A DNA stretch of 64,000 bases from contig JACTVC010000001.1 of the NCBI GenBank assembly GCA_018417955.1, positions 2,170,001 through 2,234,000 on the forward strand, given 5' to 3'. The notes under the pieces were generated by a model. That model did not search any database. It saw only the letters and a program-made list of their open reading frames with translations, and was not told where the DNA came from. Each line of letters opens with the position of its first letter. Position 1 is the first letter of the stretch. This stretch comes from Laccaria trichodermophora. Taxonomy: Eukaryota; Basidiomycota; Agaricomycetes; Agaricales; Hydnangiaceae. A program made the translations under genes and the position numbers. This document shows positions 35,601-46,216 of this stretch, in pieces.

Positions 35601-36784
35601 GCACTGGTCGACAGCATGGGATTCAGATTGAAGCTGGGGAAATTGAGCCATCTACCAGCCCAGAGACATTTCTAGAGAGCCCAAGACCTATGCTTGATGA
35701 ATCCCTCATGTCTCGACGGTCAGACGTTACGCCAACGCTACCAAGAGCATGGCTGGTGTTACCCCTCCTCAACCCTTCAGCTGAATTCGCTCAGCTGACT
35801 TTACAGAGCCAGGCTTTGAGACTGCGTCAGTTGACAGAATTGCCTCTGGAACTCAGGAATGCACCTACGACCCCTGGTAGAATCATACCAGAAGACCTGA
35901 CTCCATTCCTATTGTTCGTCACATTTGGACTTCACAGGAGTCGGCTTGAAATCGAACCACTGGCACCGAACAAATGGGGGGCTACTAGGCCTGAAAACAC
36001 TATCCGAGTGGTCACCTACTGGAGTAGAACGGCGATGAGATTGACTGGAAGTAACTACGATGCTAGAGAATACAAAACCCTTGGCCTGAAAGAGGATCTC
36101 ATGGAATATGCTGCCCTACTGGTCGGGGCGCGAGTTCACGGATGCGCCAATCGCCAAGTGGCAGCATGGGGGGCTGTGACTATCGCTGTACGCCGAGCAA
36201 GTCGGGTTTGCTCTATGATTGATCCCCTTTCACGGCTGTTACAAATTCTGCTATATGACGAAAACGTCAACTATCGAGTGGCAGGCTGGGGGGCTGCACT
36301 AGTCACTTACCCAAACCCTAGGATCGTAAGCCGAATTGAACGAGAAGTAATCTCTCTAACATGGATCGGTCACGCTGCCCCTGTTCCAGCGCGAGTTAAT
36401 GGAAGTTCCCATCCTCAAGCAGCAGTATGGGGGGCAGCATCTGTCACTTGCCCTAAACTTGGGACAGTACTTCGAGCAGCAACTACTGGACGAGAAATTA
36501 TCCCTGCTTGCCGTAGCCCCAGAATCACACTTGGTACAAGGCACTTAACCAAACGAAGAACATGCTCGCAATTGAATCGTCATGAACGAGCAGAGAGACC
36601 TGTATGGAAGACTCGGTATACGATCATGTCATTTGGTGACAACGTGGATGGGGTTGTACGGCTAGAATCCAATGCTCCAATTAGGAATATCGTACGAAAT
36701 CACGCAAACTCTATTGATTTCCATCCTCTACGGGCCCATCTGACTGCGACAGGGCAGTTAGTAGGAATCACCCACCAACACTGA
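32612..36784 (+). pseudogene. Giant open frame, part 1 (no recognised domain)
   Basis: One reading frame is open for about 1,390 codons except for three TGA codons, at 33353-33355, 34463-34465 and about 34658. No TAA or TAG occurs. This is far more than chance allows for DNA of this composition, so it was coding. The first Met is at 32636 (MGVVSAINCNSKPII). The product is hydrophilic and rich in Arg, Ser, Thr and Glu. Near its end, three related segments of about 40 residues each hold (R/Q)VAAWGA-like words (AAWGAVTIA, AGWGAALVT, AVWGAASVT). I recognise no protease, RT, RNase H, integrase, helicase or transposase motif. The frame ends where the foldback element begins. Confidence 0.6.
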
Positions 36785-37244
36785 GAGCCCCGAACATACA
36801 AACAGGCCATAGTTGATGGTGCCTGCTGATGGGCCGATAAGAGACAATAACCTGGTGTTGATGAATTGGCCGATGCAGTCCCATGAATAAGGTAATGAAG
36901 GGTCGGCCGGTGATGTAGATTTAGCACAGCTGGATCAGCAGGAATTACACCTGGAGAGCGAAGGACAACTATTTGTATATCGGCTGATGGAAGATAGCTA
37001 TGCAGGATCAGTTGACAGATTTGAATGTTCCTGGGTTGGTGATCGGCCGAGGGTCTTGAATTTTGATTAGCAGAGTCAGCTGGTGGGACCCACATTATTG
37101 TAGTCATGGCTTGGCTGATCAGTCCAGCAAATGGATACTGCTACTGGGTCAGCCATGAAAACTGACAATTTCTAAACATGGGATCAGCCGATCTTTGAGC
37201 CAGCCTGGCCTTTTCAATATGGACTAGTATATGTTTTCTGCTCG

Positions 37245-38990
37245 GCTTCAAATCGGTAAAAGTGCCTGGGCTGCATCTCAGATAATGAAACCGATTTAAT
37301 TTTAAATTGTTGAAGTACTTTAGCTAGTGCCGAGGCTGGGTGAAAAATAACGGAGCAGACAAGTGAATTAAATTGGTAACAATGCCCGGGCTGCGTCTCA
37401 CATAATAGAACCTGTTGAATATTAAATTGTTGAAGTATTTTGGCTGGGTGGAAAACAACCGAGCAGACAAGTGAATCAAATTGGCAAAAGTGCTCGGGCT
37501 GCGTCTCAGGTAATAGAGCCGATTTAATAATATATTGGTGAGGTACTTTAAGTGGTGCCGAGGCCGAGTGGAAAATAACTGAGCAGACAAGTGAATTAAA
37601 TCAGTAAGAGTGGCCAGGCTGCATCTTGAATAATAGAGATTATTTAATATTAAATTGGTGACGTACTTTGTCTGGTGCCGAGGCCGGGTGAAAAATGACC
37701 GAGCAGATCAGTAAAAGTGCCCAGGCTATGTCTTGGGTAATAGAGCCGATTTAATATTAAATTGGTGAAGTACTTTAACTGGTGCCGAGGCCAGGTGGAA
37801 AATAACCGAGCAGACAAGTGAATTAAATCGGTAAAAGTGCCCGGACTGCATCTTGGATAATAGAGCCAATTTAATATTAAATTGGTGAAGTACTTTGGCT
37901 GGTGCCGAGGCTGGGTGAAAAATGACCGAGCAGATCGGTAAAAGTGCCCAGGCTATGTCTCAGGTAATAGAGCTGATTTAATATTAAATTGGTGAAGTAC
38001 TTTGGCTGGTGCCGAGGCCGGGTGAAAAATGACCGAGCAGACAAGTGAATTAAATCAGTAAAAGTGCCCGGGCTACGTCTCAGGTAATAGAGCTGATTAA
38101 ATATTAAATCGGTGAAGTACTCTAAGTGGTGCCGAGGCCGAGTGGAAAATAACCGAGCAGATCGGTAAAAGTGCCCAGGCTATGTCTCGGGTAATAGAGC
38201 CGATTTAATATTAAATTGGTGAAGTACTTTAACTGGTGCCGAGGCCAGGTGGAAAATAACCGAACAGACAAGTGAATTAAATCGGTAAAAGTGCCCGGAC
38301 TGCATCTTGGATAATAGAGCCGATTTAATATTAAATTGGTGAAGTACTTTGGCTGGTGCCGAGGCCGGGTGAAAAACGACTGAGCAGACAAGTGAATTAA
38401 ATCGGTAAAAGTGCCCAGGTTATGTCTCAGGTAATAGAGCCGATTTAATATTAAATTGGTGAAGTACTTTAACTGGTGCTAAGGCCGAGTGGAAAATAAC
38501 CGAGCAGACAAGCGAATTAAATCAGTAAAAGTGCCTGGGCTGCGTCTCCGATAATAGAGCCAATTTAATATTAAATTGGTGAAGTACTTTGGCTGGTGCC
38601 GAGGCTGGGTGAAAAATAACCAAGCAGACAAGTGAATTAAATCAGTAACAATGCCAGGCTGCATCTCAGATAACAGAACCTGTTTAGTATTAAATTGTTG
38701 AAGTGCTTTGGCTGGATGGAAAACAACTGAGCAGACAACTGAATTAAATCGATAAAAGTGCCTGGGCTGCACATCGGATAATAGAGCCAATTTAATATTG
38801 AATTGTTGAGGTACCTTGGCTGGTGCCAAGGGCAGGTAGAAAATAACCGAGCAGACAGGTGAATTAAATTGGTAAAAGTGCCTGGACTGCACATCAGGTG
38901 ACGGATATTAAATTGTCATACTTTGGCTGGTCCGAGGCCGGGTAAAAAATAACATGGTAGAAATGCCCAGGTTGCACATCAGATAATAGA
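37245..38990 (-). repeat. Left tandem array of the foldback element
   Basis: About 14 units of 108-120 bp, each with a GAGCAGACAAGTGAATTAAA-like word, GTAAAAGTGCCCGGGCTGC, TAATAGAGCCGATTTAATAT and GGTGAAGTACTTTGGCTGG. Variants differ by substitutions and a recurrent short form (GAGCAGATCGGTAAAAG) that lacks the AAGTGAATTAAA part, so units have duplicated in blocks. Confidence 0.9.
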
Positions 38991-39039
38991 ACCGATTTGA
39001 TATTCAATTGGTGAAGTCCTTCAGCTAATGCCATGTCCA

Positions 39040-40120
39040 GCTGCAAAGTGGCAAGTGAGTGGATTCTCCCACCATCCCGCCATCCTGCCATCCTGCCATC
39101 CTGCCATCCTCCCATCCTTCCATCTTTCCATCCTGCCATCCTGCCCTCCTGTCATCAGCATTATATCTCAACCATTACTGGCCACTTCTCTCCAAAAACC
39201 CTGCTAATTATATCTTGATGTAGTCTATGTCATACTCAAAACAAGAACCTATAGTAGTGTAGTTGACATGCATCTCCCTCAATGTTCCCCATGGTATGTA
39301 TACCTTTACTGTAGCCTCCCCAAAGCAGAAAGAAAACAGTGTATATTATATATGCTTAATTTGTGGTAGCTCAGAATAGCCATTTGGGGTTCTGAGTATC
39401 TGTATTGCACAACATGCCCAGAAGACATATAAATCCCATGGGAGTTCCAGAGGAATATGTTCAATTATTATTTGCACGACATGAAGATATAAGGTTCTAA
39501 TTGGAGCAACTTACCTGGTAAATGGTGCATGGAGAGGAGGGAGGAATACATTGTATCCATTAGTTACATCACCACCGTTTCACCAATGAGAGTCAAAAGT
39601 GGGTTGGAGGTAGGGATGGGATAGCTAGAAAGAAGTTTTAAAGGAATTACAGAGATTGACAAGACAAGATAATGATTTCAGAAGATTATATATGGAGCAG
39701 GACAATGGTACATGGATAGTCACTAACATTCCAGCCATATCTCTGTATCTACCAAAACAGATATTTAAAACATCCTGCCTTCCTTACCTGATCAATACTC
39801 TTTGAACAACCTACTAGCTACCCCAGCCTTAAGTGAACCTCACACCATATATAATAAACACGACCAAAATATGATTAGGAACTTTTTTGGAGAGAAATAG
39901 TCCAGTAACAGTGGAAATACTATACTCATGACTGGTGGGCAGAATGGGGGCGGGATTACACCTATTGGAGAAACTAGTGCCTGATTTAGTAATTGTTGGT
40001 CAACAATGATGGCATTGAGAGGGAGCATCAGGCGGATGGTGTGAAAGTTATAACTAACTTGTCTATTCGGCATTGGTGTATGAATGGCTCCGAGCTCGGG
40101 GAACAACCCTCATCAGTTGT
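39040..40120. other. Central spacer of the foldback element
   Basis: It starts with a CATCCTGC-type minisatellite (39065-39155) and continues as AT-rich DNA without gene signatures. It is the single-copy loop between the inverted arrays. Confidence 0.55.
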
Positions 40121-41830
40121 GTTATCTTGTCTGCTCGGTAATATTACACCCAGACTGAAATGATACAGATGCAACCCAGGCATGTTCAGTGATATACTTC
40201 ACTTGTAGGCTCAGTAGTGGTCCACTTCAACCATCCGTAGACAGCATAACAATTTCATATTTAATCATCAGCAGCAGCCCGGGTGTTTTTACCAATTTAA
40301 TTCACTTGTCTGCTTGGTTATATTCGACCTGGCCTCAGCACCAGCCAAAGTACTTCAATGATTTAATAGTAAATCGGCTCTATTATCCGGGATGCAGGCT
40401 GGTCACTTTTACCGATTTAATTCACTTGTCTGCTCAGTTATTTTCCACTCGGCCTCAGCACCAGTTAAAGTACTTCACCAATTTAATATTAAATCGGCTC
40501 TATTACCCGTGACACAGCGCAGGCATTGTTACCAATTTAATTCACTTGTCTGCTCAGTTATTTTCCACCCGGCCTCGGCACCAGCCAAAGTACTTCACCA
40601 ATCTAATATTAAATTGGCTCTATTATCCAAGATGCAGCCCAGGCACTTTTACCGATTTGATTCACTTGTCTGCTCGGTTATTTTCCACTCAGCCTCGGCA
40701 CCACTTAAAGTACTTCACCAATTTAATATTAAATCGGCTCTATTACCCGAGACATAGCCTGGGCACTTTTACCGATTTAATTCACTTGTCTGCTCGGTCA
40801 TTTTTCACCCAGCCTCGGCACCAGCCAAAGTACGTCACCAATTTAATATTAAATCAGCTCTATTACCCGAGACATAGCCTGGGCACTTTTACCGATTTAA
40901 TTCACTTGTCTGCTCGGTTATTTTCCACCCAGCCTCGGCACCAGCCAAAGTACTTCACCAATTTAATATTAAATTGGCTCTATTATCCAAGATGCAGCCC
41001 GGGCACTTTTACCGATTTGATTCACTTGTCTGCTTGGTTATTTTCCACTCAGCCTCGGCACCAGTTAAAGTAGTTCACCAATTTACCATTAAATCGGCTC
41101 TATTACCTGAGATGTAGCCTGGGCACTTTTACCGATTTAATTCACTTGTCTGCTCGGTCATTTTTCACCTGGCCTTGGCACCAGCCAAAGTACAACAATT
41201 TAATAGTAAATCGGCTCTATTATCCGAGACGCAGCCCGAGCACTTTTTCTGATTTAACTCACTTGTCTGCTCGGTTATTTTCCACTTGACCTTGGCACCA
41301 GCCAAAGTACTTCACCAATTTAATATAAAATCGGCTCTATTATCTGAGACATGGCCCGGGCACTTTTGATGATTTAATTCACTTGTCTGCTCAGTCGTTT
41401 TTCACCCAGCCAAAGTACTTCAACAATTTAATATCACCCGATGTGCAGCCCAGGCATTTTTACCCATTTCATTCACTTGTCTGCTTGATTATTTTGCATC
41501 TGGACATGGCACCAGCCAAGGTACTTCAACAGTTTAGAATTCAAATGCCTGCATCACCCGATGTGCACCTTTACTGATGTAATTCATGTCTGCTTGGTGT
41601 AATTTCACCTGGACATGGTGCCAGCTCACACATCTTTTCCCTGAAAAATGCACTGGCTCAGACACGATGATTTAATATGGAATCGATTCAATCACTCAAG
41701 GTGAAACCCGGGTATTTGTACTATTTCCCACTTGTCAGCTCCATTATTTTGCATCTGAACATGTTTGATTCGCTGTTTCCATGCATTTGTACAGATTCAA
41801 TGACCTTGTCTGCTCAGTAACTTTGCACCA
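40120..41830 (+). repeat. Right tandem array of the foldback element (inverted copy)
   Basis: About 13-14 units, mostly exactly 120 bp, reverse complements of the left array (TTTACCGATTTAATTCACTT, GTCTGCTCGGTTATTTTCCA, GCCTCGGCACCAGCCAAAGT). Because 120 is divisible by 3 the array reads as 40-residue Leu/Phe-rich protein repeats; these are a by-product of the period, and no CDS is called. Confidence 0.9.
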
Positions 41831-42392
41831 GAATACAGGACCAGCTAATGTACTCAATGGCCTGATGCAAACATAAAACCAGAGGGTGATTTTGAATGCA
41901 GGACATGGAAAAGAACATTAGGGGGTTGGTACAACATATGAACAAGTAAACTTAGCTAGGCCATGTGTTAGCCGGGCTGGATATCATCACGGGACAGATG
42001 GCAACATAAATTGTTTAATTGGAGACAAGCCAAAGAATGGTAGGGAGTGTGGTGCCGACTGGGCCTGGCCATATCCGGGCTGGAGATGGCAACAGATGGG
42101 GGCCGGCCTCATCTCTGCTCGGGGCTGACAATGACATTCATGACCTCGGGTATGTAAACTGACTTTGCTGAGCCAGGGTGCAGCAAGTGGGCTGATCCAT
42201 ATTGTGAGGAATCAAAAGCTGTTCAGCTGACCCACAATCCAAGGCAATTTCAGCAGGGTCAATTCATCCTTAGGCTGGTCGGCCGGCACACAGAACCACT
42301 CATCAAGAAAATATGGGTGGCCGAGCCAGCTTTGATGGGGTCAACATATACATCGGCTCATCAGCAGGCACCATCAACCATGGCCTGTTTGT

Positions 42393-45224
42393 ATGGTCAG
42401 GGGGCTCAGTGTTGTTGGGGTAAGGTCACTAATACTTGTGACTGCGATGCCTAAACCTACATCCTATGTTGTACAGCGGAAAAGCATTCTGGAAGAGATG
42501 GTCCTAAAAATTTGTATCAGATGGGAGCTCACAGCTGAAAGGAAGCGCAAAGCCCAGATAAAGACTATAAGCGAGAGCCACGGCGGAATTGCGAACTCAG
42601 CTGGGGTGGTGAATGATGCAATCATGGATAACCTTGAGGATATCTCTCTGTCCCCCAAGGCAAACCCTTGGACTTGCCTGTTAGGAGCAAAATATCCCAA
42701 ATCATCACTGTATGAAGATTGCACAAGACGACGGCGACTACACATATCTGTAGACTGGTTAATCCGCAAAAAAATTATGGACGGTTATAAAGCGGATGAA
42801 CATAGTTTCACCCCTCAAGACACTATAGCGCCATCCCATGAGAAAACCACAGTACCCATGAACTATGAGAGTACACTCCCAGGACCCCACCGCTTTATAG
42901 CGTGATTACAGGAATGGTTTCCCTGTCGGTCTGAATATAAGAATGTTGCAACTTACAACTCGATTCACGATATTCACCACATCAACTACCAAGACCGGAA
43001 GCTGGGCGCTCTACCACCCTCACATACTCCATCACAACCTACCCCGATGGTGATGTTAGCCATGGCTATAATACCATGGGCAAGCTTAAGAGAACTAGAG
43101 GAGTTCATTAGATCCTATGTCGAAAGGGTCGTCAACGTATTTGGGTTGCTTGAGATTACTTTCTCAGATCAAGACAGACTCGGGACTACTAATAGTACGG
43201 CATGGCGGAAATTAGTAAATTCAAGTTGCAGCTACCTCGTGGCTCCTGCGACTGCTCACCTCTTGCAAAGGGAAGGACGAGTGGAAAGCCAATCGAATTG
43301 GATCCATGTCTTAACTCCTTTGTACAACAGCCGCTACCATTCTTCAGTCTGTTACTCGCGGAATCAAGTTCTACCAACGGAGTATAGACCAAGAACGTCC
43401 ATGAACTTGATAACTTCCGGGCACAGACCACCACTCAGACCCCTCCCACCTGACCAATTTACCTCAGAAGGATTGATTGTAGCCTTGGTAGTCCATCAGA
43501 ACATCGAAAGAGGTGCTATTACCTTGACTCAAAACCCTAGCAAGAGTAGAGAAACGCTAGTAGACTCACTTGCTGCAGGCGGTCCGTGCATTAGTCCCAA
43601 GTACGAACCTGCCATGGATAGTTGGAGGAACTTCAAAGCCTCGCTCTTTGGTCCTGGAAGAAAACACGGAAATACTCCATGCAAAATACTTGAAAACCTT
43701 CATTTCTTCGGCGTAGTGAGGAGAGCCTTGTGGAATACTGGAAACCATCCCATGGTGACTCCTAGGTTTATGAAGTTTTTGCAAAGTCACGAACAATTCC
43801 TGAATCAAGGAAGAGTCCCGTACCAGTTGCTGGATTCTGGTGTGATGGAGAAAGGAGCTAATGACTATTGGATGGATGACCCAGAGGAGCAGCAAACCCA
43901 ACAGTATCTGAATGTGGGCCTCAACCATGTTATAGCGCGAGGAGCTTGGTCCCCTGAGCGCGTACAACTCACCGCTCTTGAATTGACAATTGCTACACCT
44001 ATTCGCTGCTTTTTAACCTTCAATGGCTCAGAATGGACCCAGCCCCAATCAGAAATCGAGTTCCCTCCAGTAAAGATGGCAGATCTAGTTCGTCTTGCCT
44101 CAACCCTGTGTGAACCGAGGCGATGGAACAGAACTGATGAGAAATCCCTCTGGATTAGAACCCTCCTGGATGGGTACATGAAAGATTATATCAACCGTCG
44201 ACCTCATGCCTTGTACAATCAAGAGGAGGGTTATCGAGTTCTGTTCCCTCAACCTCCGATCAAGGTTTCCGACGAACATATAGCGAATTCAAATGATTGT
44301 GAAAAACAACGTCTCGAAGAAACTCTGGAGAGCTTAACCAAAGAGCGGCATATCCAACCTAGTTCCAACGAAAGTTCTGAGCTTGAGACTGCAATCATGA
44401 TGAAGGAAAGTCACCTTCCCATACCAGGACCACCCTTCTTGAAGTCTCCTATAGCCTCGGGTGAAGATGGCAACAACAATGACTGCTATCCAGGTGCTGG
44501 TACTACCGAGAAATCCGCCGAAGGCCACCTTGAGAGAACCAAGGGCCTGTGTAAAAGCGTGATAGGCCAGCTCACTGCTCGAGGCTCAGGATGGGAATCC
44601 GCTACCAAAAGCGCCGATACTAGCTCAAAGGCTTTAGTAGCCAAAAGGACCCTGCCTGACCTCGTGGTGCCAAACCCTGCCATGTTTCCTTGTATGGCGT
44701 GGTGGAACGACAAAGTTCAGCCAAGGGAAGAAGACCTTCTTGTGGAGACAATGAGTTCCTTAATTCCACCCAATGCGCTCTTCAGGGATTCCGTGGTTCA
44801 GACAGAAGAAACTGTATCTGCCAACTCGCCTGAAATCGCTTCGCCAGATTCCGTGTTCTATGTGACACTCATATGGGCAGAGGGAGCCAACCCCGACCAG
44901 ACTAGAAGAGTGTTAGTGGGTCACTTTCTGTCCACTAAGCGGATATATGGGAAGACTCGCATCAAACAAGGCCAAGTCTACTGCCAATGGTCTACAATGG
45001 AAACCTCTGGACAAATGCGATTACCGAGAACCTGCCACCAGTGGAAACCTGGAACAGTACAGGGGCTCTTCGCCAATTACAGAAGAACTCATAGGAAACC
45101 TCAGACGGACTATGGGTATATGGCGCTATTCCGCCGGAGTGGAACGGGACCAGGATTCAACCAACCCTCTTATAATCAAAATATGATTCACTCCCTGCCA
45201 AACGAATCTCATAATGGAGAATGA
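42393..45224 (+). pseudogene. Giant open frame, part 2 (no recognised domain)
   Basis: One frame is open for about 940 codons with a single TGA (42903-42905). It lies right of the foldback element and is probably the continuation of the frame ending at 36784. The product has segments of globular character (WNTGNHPMVTPRFMKFLQSH; LWIRTLLDGYMKDYINRR) and a C-terminal Arg/Gly/Tyr-rich end (YMALFRRSGTGPGFNQPSYN). I recognise no family. A YWMDDP string is not in an RT context. It ends 620 bp before the 3' LTR; between them shorter frames (45214-45567, 45377-45859) lack recognisable content. Confidence 0.6.
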
Positions 45225-45843
45225 TGCTTTTTGTGTAAACATTGCCAATCTTTATCTTCAGGGTGATGTCAACGCGACCAGAGCTCTCCTCACCAACGCG
45301 GCCTTCAAACTTCAGTTCCACCTGCAAATCCTCAAAGGCGATCCGTCCAAATGTACTATGAAGAACGTTCATCCTATTGCTGCCCCAAATTGTCACCTGT
45401 TCATCTTCCTCATCAAGCCCTTCACCTGTATTACTTGGTCATGTCCCCAAGACAGCTCAAGTTCCACTCCAACCACTAAACTCACTTATTCCGATTGTGA
45501 CAGTATTACCTTTCAACACCCCGCGGCCTCATGGCGCGAAGATTATCTTTATGTGGCCCCTTTCTAGCAATGCACCAAATCATGACTGGTCTCTGAGGAA
45601 CCTAATGGTGATACCTCCTCGAGTACTGTCCTCAGAACCGACTCCTAGCACTTTATTACCTTGGCTCATGGTGGCTACTGGGCCTACATTAACCACAAGA
45701 TCTCCATTCACTGCTAAATTCGCTGTCACCGCCCTCCTTGGGATTGCACTATGGAACATAAGGAGACCAATTTACGGGAAATTGGGAACCTGGTCAAGAA
45801 ACCTTCCTACTGTGGACGATGCTCCTATCTCATGGGGGGGCTT

Positions 45844-46216
45844 TGTAACGGTGTACTAGTATACTCTACTTCCCTTCTTGTGTAACCTAGGACCATCATA
45901 TTTACCCATGTTTACTCTACATATATAGCTCCAGGTACATAATAATAAAGACACTTTGCAACCACAACATATATTACATGTGGACGGAGTCACCCCTTTT
46001 CTGTATGGCTAGGCAGCCTTATGCCTCCCCTCTGGGATACAAGAGTCCTGCGCCGGGTGACCATGCCCCAGTTCCTGGGTCACAGGATAATCTCAACGTG
46101 GTGACACCTTGCGGCACCACATTACTTTCTCTCTCTCGCGTACCCCGGATCTTTTCCGCCGCTATCTCGCACTCACGCCTTCGTCGAGAAGTCCTGATTC
46201 ACCCTTCGGTTTCACA
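45844..46216 (+). repeat. 3' LTR of the 25.7-kb element
   Basis: 373 bp, the same length and ends as the 5' LTR. A purine-rich CATGGGGGGGC tract ends just before it. It is followed by CTCAG, the right copy of the target duplication. Confidence 0.92.

Larger units (their letters stand above)
36765..42425. mobile_element. Foldback element with tandem-repeat arms (about 5.6 kb)
   Basis: The ends are inverted copies: CACTGAGAGCCCCGAACATA and CAAACAGGCCATAGTTGATG on the left, and CATCAACCATGGCCTGTTTG and GGGGGCTCAGTG on the right. Inside, a left array of 14 or so ~116-bp units (37245-38990) is matched by an inverted array of similar size (40120-41830). A central part of ~1.1 kb includes a (CATCCTGC)n minisatellite. 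No transposase ORF is present. Long arms made of tandem repeats are the hallmark of foldback elements (FB type; some MULE derivatives). It splits the giant open frame. Exact ends and target duplication are not resolved because the inverted similarity continues a few bases into the flanks. Confidence 0.75.
20553..46216 (+). mobile_element. 25.7-kb LTR-bounded element carrying nested insertions
   Basis: It is bounded by two 373-bp LTRs (20553..20925 and 45844..46216) that start TGTAAYGG and end GGTTTCACA. Flanking 5-mers are CTCGG and CTCAG, a target duplication with one C/T change. A G-rich tract (CATGGGGGGGC) ends just before the 3' LTR, as a polypurine tract should. By eye the LTRs differ at about 15 sites, nearly all transitions. 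Taking out nested insertions (about 22650-32600 and 36765-42425) leaves roughly 10 kb: LTR, gag-like ORF, very long open frame, LTR. I find no reverse transcriptase, RNase H or integrase signature in it, so it looks non-autonomous (LARD-like) or carries an unrecognised polyprotein. Confidence 0.85.

Noticed and set aside
40189..41577. Several 80-175-codon Leu/Phe/Tyr-rich frames with 40-residue repeats
   Set aside because: They follow from a 120-bp satellite period divisible by three; the mirrored array on the other arm gives the same frames on the minus strand.
37245..41830. CRISPR-like regular repeats
   Set aside because: Whole units repeat without unique spacers, the unit is 108-120 bp, and the genome is eukaryotic.
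36740..42450. Target-site duplication for the foldback element
   Set aside because: Inverted similarity continues past the likely ends, so no direct repeat could be chosen without guessing.
33353..42905. In-frame TGA codons as selenocysteine or readthrough recoding
   Set aside because: The same TGA-only pattern occurs in unrelated dead elements, and where a relative exists Arg is expected, so mutation of CGA is simpler.
43857..43880. YWMDDP as a possible reverse-transcriptase YxDD box
   Set aside because: No neighbouring RT motifs; the following residues are a Glu/Gln-rich stretch, not a beta hairpin.
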